Source: Apostichopus japonicus
Taxonomy: Eukaryota > Echinodermata > Holothuroidea > Aspidochirotida > Stichopodidae
NCBI RefSeq assembly: GCF_037975245.1
Contig: NC_092576.1
Span: 10,477,111 to 10,541,110 of the forward strand
Length of the DNA stretch: 64,000 nt
Direction of reading: 5' to 3'
Below the pieces are notes generated by a model that had not been told where the DNA came from, did not search any database, and was given only the letters and a program-made list of their open reading frames with translations. Position 1 is the stretch's first letter. Each line of letters begins with the position of its first letter. This document shows positions 56,501-64,000 of the stretch, one piece after another. The position numbers and the translations under genes are program-made.

Positions 56501-57165
56501 GTATTTTAACAAGTGTGGTTAGATTATATATCTATAAAGTCTGTCAATTTTAACTTGATTTTGTTGATGGTATAATGTTATGATAATATTTTGTCATTTC
56601 CTGCATCCAATATGATATCAATAATTGCTTGATTGGCAGATGGTGATTTGGTGGTCCTGTTTAGGGGTAAAGGTGTTTTCAGCTATGTAGCAAGGTAGTC
56701 AGCCATATAGTTATCAAAGTGGGTGGTCTTTTCATCTTATAATATAACAGTCTGTTCTGACCGCAGAGCATTCAATTTACAGAGGAAAAACGTAGTGACA
56801 AAAAAAAGGCAAATATGATCAATTCATTCTTTTTTAATTACAAAAGAATAACGAGGAAGTAATTGATCATTCCATTTGGTTCTCAATACTTTTTGCCCGA
56901 GCATGTTTCATGATGTTTAATATGTAATATTTCAGTCAGATAAATGTACTTGGGAAATAGGTAACTTCAAAACTTTTACTTCATTGTTTGGGTTGGCGCT
57001 AACTTGGCTTATCAAGCTAATAACTTGCATTAAATCGTGATGGGGTTTAAGTATCGATTAAGCATCATTAAAACAAGCGGGGAGAGAGAGGGGGAAATCC
57101 CAAAATGTAACTGGTACGATCCTAAATAAGTTGTTGCTCTCAAATTCCTACTTTCATTACAATAT
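53576..57165. other. Intergenic, no supported gene
   Basis: AT-rich with C homopolymers near 56425. 55555-55800 has the look of an interspersed repeat but I could not define its ends. No coding frame of note. Confidence 0.45.
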
Positions 57166-57173
57166 GTCTAGTT

Positions 57174-57541
57174 CATGGGTGGGCAACCTGTTTGAATGTA
57201 TGGACCAGATATAAGGGGTGAACAATTGACTGGGCCGCAACTAACTAACGACCTGCTGTTAATTTCAAACCTTTGATTCCGAAGACTTTCAAGCAATAGG
57301 TGTGTGTATTTAATCTGTATTCACAAAAACATAATGCCAATACAGTACTTTAGTTGATAATTAATGGGGATAATAGGCCTACCTGACAGCATCAATAGTG
57401 CCGACAAATTCTAAGCAGCTAGCTCGTTTTCTTGTGATGTAAAATAGATTGATTTTTTTGTTTTTCTTGAGACATCTCACGGGCCGCAAAAAAATAATGG
57501 CGGGCTACATGTGGCCCGCGGGCCGAAGGTTGCCACCCCTG
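57174..57541. mobile_element. 368-bp hAT MITE
   Basis: The left end CATGGGTGGGCAACCT and the right end inverted (CAGGGGTGGCAACCTTCGGC) are imperfect inverted repeats. The flanks GTCTAGTT (57166-57173) and CTCTAGTT (57542-57549) match at 7 of 8. The GGCCCGCGGGCC-type end is widespread among animal hAT MITEs. Confidence 0.85.
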
Positions 57542-58127
57542 CTCTAGTTGGAAGAAAATAGGCCAAACCGATTAAGTGGATTTGTTGACAGAAATTGGAC
57601 CCACATACACCCCAACATGCACACGGACACGATTTGGCCCTCAGTCAGTCATGGACTCCCCCCCCCCACCCCCTCCTCTAGAGTAGCTACTCGGGAAAAG
57701 TATCTATCACCATGGCAATTGTTGCTCTGGCAACTGAAATAGCTGTATAAGACCCAACTAGCAAAGGAACTACAATATCTCGTCCGCCCAATGGGAGCAA
57801 TGAGATAAATATCGATTTGGAAATAAAAATGCAAACGAATTTTAGTTAACTAATTAAGTAGTTACACAGGCACAGACTAAGGGTGAAATATATTGTGAAT
57901 GTAAGTCATTTACAACACTTAGATATACAAAGCATAAACTAATACCTTAGATGACAACCGGGCGGTCGAAAACGTAACGCTATGCATACAAGCCACATTC
58001 GAATAGTATACTGGTTACATCACATCACATTACATAACATAACATTATATATTCTTCTCTTTCACAGCTTCTCATACGTGTTCCCGTAGACCTTTCGGAG
58101 ATAAAATATCAGCATAAATCATCATCA

Positions 58128-59421
58128 ATGAAGACGACATTACTATTCATAGATAAGTTGCACTTCAACAAAAAAAAGAAGCATTTTAGTAATTCTTTTG
58201 TGCACCACTGCATTAACCGTCTGGAAATACGATTTAATAAATGACAAAACCCACCCTGTTGTTCTCTTTGTCAGACGACAGGCAAATAATTTTCAATATT
58301 ATGCAGGAAAGTCCAGTATTTATTTTAACGTCAAGGTGGAATACGATTTTGTTGCTTTTAAGAAGAAACCAGGGTGGCATTTTGTTGTGTTCCCATGCCA
58401 TTATATCTGTAGACAATATTCGGCTGGTGTGACCGTTCGTTTCACTACGAACGCGTCTGGAATAATCGGGGCCGACGCGGTGTTTTTTACTACTGGACCA
58501 ATGGAACTTGAAGAATGGGAAGCCTTACACCACTATCGTAGTCCTGGACAAGTATGGATATTAGCAACACAGGAGCCTGCTGCTATTATACCAGACTTTT
58601 TGCCGCCAAAAGTCTACAGATACAATACTTATAATTGGTCTTTCACTTTCCACTCAACGTCTGATATACATGGTGCTTATGGTTGGTACACCCCGCACGA
58701 TAAGCCACGTTCAAACACCAGAGGTATAAATTGGTATCAAATAAAGCCAAAATTTGCCTCTTGGGTTTCGTCGCGACACTGTGAAGGATTAGTATGGGAT
58801 AGGACCAAATTTGTAAAGGACCTTAACAAATTTATTCCTATTGACATGTATGGGGTATGTGGGAATGCCACGATCTCGAGAAATAGAGACATCGCCAAAG
58901 GTGTGTTGAAGAAATATAAATTTCATGTGAGTTTAGAGAATAGTTGTTGTAGCGAATATCTGTCTGAGAAGGTTTGGAATGCCCTACAGACATGGGAGTC
59001 TGTCCCTATCGTACTAGGTGGAACTAAGGAAGAATATGATAAATATATGCCACCTCATTCTTATATACACGCGGACGATTACAAATCCATGGAGGAATTA
59101 GCAAATTATATCCTGGTGGTAGGTCGAAACGAGAGTTTGTATAACTCGTACTTCGATTGGCGGAACATCGGAACAGTACAACAACAATCATTTAATGACA
59201 GATTTCCAGTTTTCCAACAAGGTGCATGCAAGGTAGTGGACAAATTTGAGCAGCATAAACGCTCTCCGATTAGGAAGTCATTTGATCCTTATGGACCACA
59301 TTGGTTCGGCAGCTGTTATCGATGTGGAGAACATTCCTGGATCCAAGACTACAACTTTTGGGGAAAACGATTACTTTACAGCAAAAGTTGGGAGGACAAC
59401 AGAACACTCTATTGGATGTAA
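58128..59421 (+). CDS. Alpha-1,3-fucosyltransferase (GT10), apparent frameshift near the start
   Basis: Type II Golgi enzyme that transfers fucose from GDP-fucose to GlcNAc in glycans. The catalytic domain contains the GT10 signature: KFHVSLENSCCSEYLSEKVW, then VPIVLGGTKEEY and HSYIHADDY. Asn-x-Ser/Thr sites at NAS, NWS, NAT and NES are present. A strong acceptor (TTCTCTTTCACAG) ends at 58067 and an ATG follows at 58128 (MKTTLLFIDKLHFN). The membrane anchor (SILVILLCTTALTVW) and catalytic domain lie in another frame, open from about 58152 to the TAA. The shift coincides with an A8 run at 58170-58177, so it may be an assembly slip, a real frameshift, or an unseen intron. About 430 aa once read as one protein, the usual family length. 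Single coding exon. Confidence 0.85.
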
Positions 59422-60120
<699 letters not shown>

Positions 60121-60124
60121 TAAT

Positions 60125-61110
60125 AATCACAATAGTAATAGCATGTGCAATTTATTAAGCGCTTTCCCATAAAATCTCAGAGCGCTGTACAGAATTAAAT
60201 ACCTAAAAGATATCAAACAATACAAAAACAATTGCACACAGGTAACTAAAAATAGCAATACAAAGAATAAAAAGGAATAATTAGGACATAAGAGCAAATA
60301 TTTAAATTTCATTACAAGTATAAAGTGTTCATATTAAACATTTAAAAATATGTGTTTTCAAATCCCTTTTAAAATGATTAAGATTAGTTAAAGAACGGTT
60401 ATTTCCTGGAAGACTGTTCCAAACCTTGGGGCAGCTACTGTGAAAGATCTCTCCGTAGAAGTTGGTCTTGGATATAGAAGGATGGCAAAGTAAGGGTTAT
60501 GATGAGGAGCGTAAACTAAGACTTGGTTCATATTTGGTGATGAGTTCCGAATGTAGACAGGAGATAAATAATTAGAGATTTGAAAGTGAGCAGTGCTATC
60601 TTATAATTGATACGTTGTTGTATTGGTAGCATATGCAGTTCACGGAGGATGGGGGTTATATGCTCATTCTTCTTGGACGTCGTTACTAATCTGGCGGCAG
60701 AATTTTATACTGGCTGCAACTTCGATATTTCACTTGACGGAATGCCATAAAAGAGACTGTTACAGTAGTCTAGACGTGATGTTACAAATGCGTGAACAAG
60801 TTGTTGGGTGGACTTACTATCGAGATATCTGCTCAGTTTTCCAATCTTGTAAATGACAAAGGAGGCAGCGGAGACGATGGTTTTCATATGATCCTCCATT
60901 AGGAGGTTACTATCTATGATGATATACCAAGGTTCGTTGCGTTACTGGTTATATCAACGGAAGTGTCCTCAATCGAAATTCTAGGGAATGAGGGACCGTT
61001 CATAAATTTAGAAGAAATGTGAAGGACTCCTGTCTTAGAATCGTTAAACATCAGCTTATTGATTATATTCCATGATTTAACATGTCTAATGCAGAGCTCT
61101 AACAAGGTAT
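60125..61110 (-). pseudogene. CR1/jockey-like LINE fragment (reverse transcriptase C-terminus)
   Basis: Minus-strand pieces in order: a segment near 61105-60914 with DSKTGVLHISS; then RYLDSKSTQQLVHAFVTSRL and DYCNSLFYGIPSSEISKLQ; then, past a stop, NSAARLVTTSKKNEHITPIL and RELHMLPIQQRINYKIALL. The DYCNSLxYGxP and LPxxxRIxYKI motifs are standard in CR1-type RTs. Frameshifts and stops separate the pieces. The 3' part has the AATTTATTAAGCGC / AGCGCTGTACA motif near 60150. Confidence 0.85.
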
Positions 61111-61368
61111 ATAAGATTATTACATTCAGAGAACATAATTTCCAATGGGAAGAATAAAATAATATAAAAACGTTTCAGAGTAAGTTTTTCAAAATTAGTA
61201 GAGATGTATTCCGTATAATATCATGGCACACGTCGTGCAAGGGGTAGAACTAAATTTTGGATTTAGAGATGTATAAATTTATTGACTTTGGAGAAAAAAA
61301 AATCATGTTCTTGTAAATCATTGAAGTTGTTTGTCTCTTAAAAGTGAAATAGCTAAGGTATCAACAAA

Positions 61369-61449
<81 letters not shown>

Positions 61450-62590
61450 TATATATAGGCCTATATGCAATTTAGTACAATGTGCAAGTACGATGTTTGT
61501 TAGTTGCTTTGAACACTGAGTTGCAAAAAATAAAGGAAACAATGAACACGATATGACCTTGTCGCATGAGTGGTTAAGTTGTTAACGTATTCCAAACTTA
61601 TTTGATATCACCCGTCCCCATGACCCCCATGAACATATATGGCGTGCCAGGGTGACTACTTCATTCTTCGCTTGCACGTCTATATAGTGTGTTCCTTTGG
61701 TGCACATAGCTCTCACTGTATGCCATATCAAAGTACTGTACGCTGTTTGTTGTGGTAGTATGGCCACACCTTATACCATGCGTAAATGGTATACTGCTAT
61801 CTACTAACTGCCTTAGTGTACGTAAATTGGACGCAGCCTGTAAACATATCTGAGTGGTCGTTTAACTTGTCAAGTAGCCAGCATTCAAGGTAAGAGTGGC
61901 TTTACGTGATATATTACCTAACAGATTAGTAGCAAGCTGTACAACCATTTCAATTGTCCGGGAAATCGATATACAGTTGTTAATATCCAATTTAATGTTC
62001 AAATGGTCTGAGCATTTCGGACAAAACTGCATCTCGTCCCCCTTTTTTTTTGGAATTTTAGAGAGTCTTGTACACACAATTTGAGCTTGCAACGGTTTTC
62101 TTTGTCGTCATAACATCCATAACATCTTTAATATTCAAATATTCTATAACCTCATCTACGTTATATGAAGACTCCATTCCGTGTTAACAGGTAATGTTTT
62201 TTAATTAACAATTTCAAACCTTACCCAAGTATATATCCTATACGTTCACACCTAAAGATTACTGTTCTTTGTTTAAAAAAATAAAAATATGAAAACATAA
62301 TTTTTAGCTATCTTCGTAAATTATCGATGCTTCTAGAAACTAATAGACAGACAAACTAACTTCCTTAACCTTGTTTAAACAGAAATATAACAAACAAGTA
62401 AACAGACAAAACGTGCGGGAAAGGCACGAGAAAAGTTAACTTCATCAATCAAATGAAATCATTCAAAGTACTTGACAATGATAGGAATTATTTGTAACTT
62501 TTTGGAGAGTGCCATTTCATTTGTCACGCAACTCATTATGGTGGGTTGCTTTGTTTAATTGCAGTAATAGGGACAATTTTTCTTCGATAT
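61111..62590. other. Intergenic with (TA)n, no supported gene
   Basis: (TA)n at 61369-61456. A minus frame at 61862-62092 (MQAQIVCTRLSKIPKKKGDE..) might be a fragment of something coding, but I cannot assign it. Confidence 0.45.
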
Positions 62591-62599
62591 GACGTAATC

Positions 62600-62868
62600 A
62601 AGTTCTACGTCGCCGTTCAGGCTCACTCTTCTGAAAGTATCCGATGTCTTGAGGGAGAAAAATGTCCAGGATTTGGCTTTCCTGTGTGAAGATATAAGTC
62701 CTGCCAGGAGAGAGCTGATAACCAACGCTATAGAATTATTCACTGCTTTACAAGGTCATGACCTGCTCAACGAACGAAAGGTTAACGTACTTATCGACTG
62801 GTTGGACGAGCTTCGACTTTTGGAGGCTTCAAATCTGTTGAAGAATTACAGAAAGACGCACCTAAAAG
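62600..62868 (+). CDS. Candidate death-effector-domain (DED) exon
   Basis: The frame reads FRLTLLKVSDVLREKNVQDL, then AFLCEDISPARRELITNAIE, LFTALQGHDLLNERKVNVLI and DWLDELRLLEASNLL. This matches the six-helix DED pattern of FADD and caspase-8 (..DLxFLCxDxIP.., ELFxxLxxxxLL). The RxDL patch is replaced by RLLEASNLL. No in-frame ATG upstream (TAA near 62595), so it is an internal exon or a fragment. Donor CTAAAAG|GTAGAC at 62868; the acceptor is uncertain (ATCAAG at 62601 or TTCAG at 62620). DEDs act as adaptors in caspase activation. No partner exon is visible. Confidence 0.5.
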
Positions 62869-62959
62869 GTAGACTACTAAGTTGAATAAAAGAAAGAGCA
62901 GGCGTGTAGCAGGACTCCTTGATATGAATTAGATTGCAAACCAAATTTACACCCATTAT

Positions 62960-63900
62960 AAGTGTCAGGAAAGCTCAGTATAATTAACACCTGTAATGAT
63001 ATTACTTTTCATGACGTCATACGTGCCTTATCGTCTGTACGAATTCAAATGTTTAGATTGAGGCACAAAATAAGTCATTTTGTACCAAAGAATGTTCTCA
63101 TTACGCTCTTATCTACTCGCACCTATCTTACTGTAATATTGTATGGGGTAATACTCATCCCACTTACCTTAATCGCTTGTTTATGCTTCAGAAAAAAAAA
63201 GCTATTCGTATAATCACACTGTCGGACTATAGAGCTCACACTTCGCACCTCTTTAAAGATTTAAAAATTCTACCCTTGTCTGACATTCATAGATTTCAAC
63301 TAGGTATGTTCATGTATAAAGTTAACAATAACCTTCTGCCCTCCCTGCTATTCAGACACTTTAGCTTAAACTCAGACATACATGACCATTTTACAAGACA
63401 CTCGAGTAATTTACATTTGTATAGTATCCGCTCTAACATTCAAAAAAAATCTTTCAGTTTCTCAGGTACCCAGTTATGGAATTATCTTGATAACACGGTT
63501 AAAAATGTCCCATCACTTGCAATCTTTTCTAAAAATCTGAAGAATTTACTATTATCCAAATACTGAATAGTTTAAGTTGGCTAAGGTACTACATATTTTT
63601 TGGATTTTTCCTTTTCCTTTTTTCTTTTTGTCATTACATATATGATAATTCTTTCAATTGTGTAATGTTATCTTATGTAATGTAAGTACAGTGACATGGT
63701 TTATTTGTGTGTGCAACTTTTGTTTTATTGCATGCATTGTTCATTTTTTCCCTTTTCTTATTGTCTTTGTACGGGGGGTCTGCCTCGTTAGGGCGTCGGC
63801 TTTCTCAGACCTCCTCCACATGTCACATACATTTTCTTCTATTTTTGTGTTATATATTTTGAATGTGGAAACAAATAAATGAAATGAAATGAAATGAAAT
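62960..63900 (+). pseudogene. Second LINE 3' end (jockey-group RT C-terminus, 3' UTR and tail)
   Basis: Plus-strand pieces: FRLRHKISHFVPKNVLITLL; a frameshift near 63108; then YSHLSYCNIVWGNTHPTYLN and KAIRIITLSDYRAHTSHLFK; then LLPSLLFRHFSLNSDIHDHF and SGTQLWNYLDNTVKNVPSLA, with a stop at 63566. The order is that of a non-LTR RT C-terminal region. An untranslated tail ends in (GAAAT)n at about 63878-63900, the insertion tail. 5' truncated. Confidence 0.85.
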
Positions 63901-64000
63901 ACTCGTGACATTCGTTGTGGGGAGGAAGCCACCCTATTTGAACAATTTTGATTTCTTTAATGAGACTTAGATGAAAAATGGTTCTATAAATTCCATCATT
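63901..64000. other. Window end, nothing recognised
   Basis: Host flank of the LINE. Confidence 0.4.

Overview
The window is eukaryotic, AT-rich and repeat-dense. Genes have GT-AG introns, and the window holds long (TA)n, (GATA)n and (TCA)n tracts, a 6.6-kb satellite, non-LTR and Penelope-like retroelement remnants, hAT-type elements and an 8.9-kb palindromic mobile element. The main gene encodes a secreted/membrane REJ + GAIN/GPS protein with one transmembrane helix. That layout is best known from sea-urchin sperm receptor-for-egg-jelly proteins. I infer a marine invertebrate deuterostome, most likely an echinoderm; the species is not determinable by eye.

1-32 kb (minus strand): one gene of about 30.7 kb. 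I assembled it as 20 exons by following splice sites and codon phase from a signal-peptide exon (31115-32021) to a transmembrane-helix exon (1298-1425). All junction phases agree and the total is 4089 nt (1362 aa). Three 54-nt exons at 23.6-24.5 kb are tandem duplicates. Introns hold two hAT-type elements, Penelope-like remnants, fold-back repeats and a 150-bp satellite (16.47-23.09 kb) that happens to keep a 2161-codon frame open. Just upstream (33.5-34.1 kb) lies a broken copy of exon 1.

34.7-43.6 kb: a mobile element of 8872 bp with 5'-AG termini and a 6-bp target duplication ATCCTC, as in Polinton/Maverick elements. It is almost entirely a palindrome: two arms of about 4.3 kb and a 298-bp loop. 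Each arm carries a subterminal 30-bp repeat array, a C2H2 zinc-finger/acidic protein gene, a 142-bp repeat array directly upstream of that gene, two small unassigned ORFs, and a 186-bp insertion that begins with the 5' domain of U2 snRNA and is bounded by 19-bp direct repeats. No polymerase, integrase, ATPase or capsid gene is visible, so I read it as a non-autonomous, snap-back derivative.

43.6-64 kb: mostly intergenic. It contains a tRNA-derived SINE leading into a 1.09-kb GACA/GATA array, a 1.65-kb hAT-like element with a recognisable target site in a nearby sequence copy, a 368-bp hAT MITE, a GT10 alpha-1,3-fucosyltransferase gene (58.1-59.4 kb) with an apparent one-base slip in an A8 run, a CR1-like LINE fragment, a candidate death-effector-domain exon, and a second LINE 3' end with a pentamer tail.

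Exons, phases and target duplications were read directly from the bases. Family names are by recognition of motifs, without database searches.
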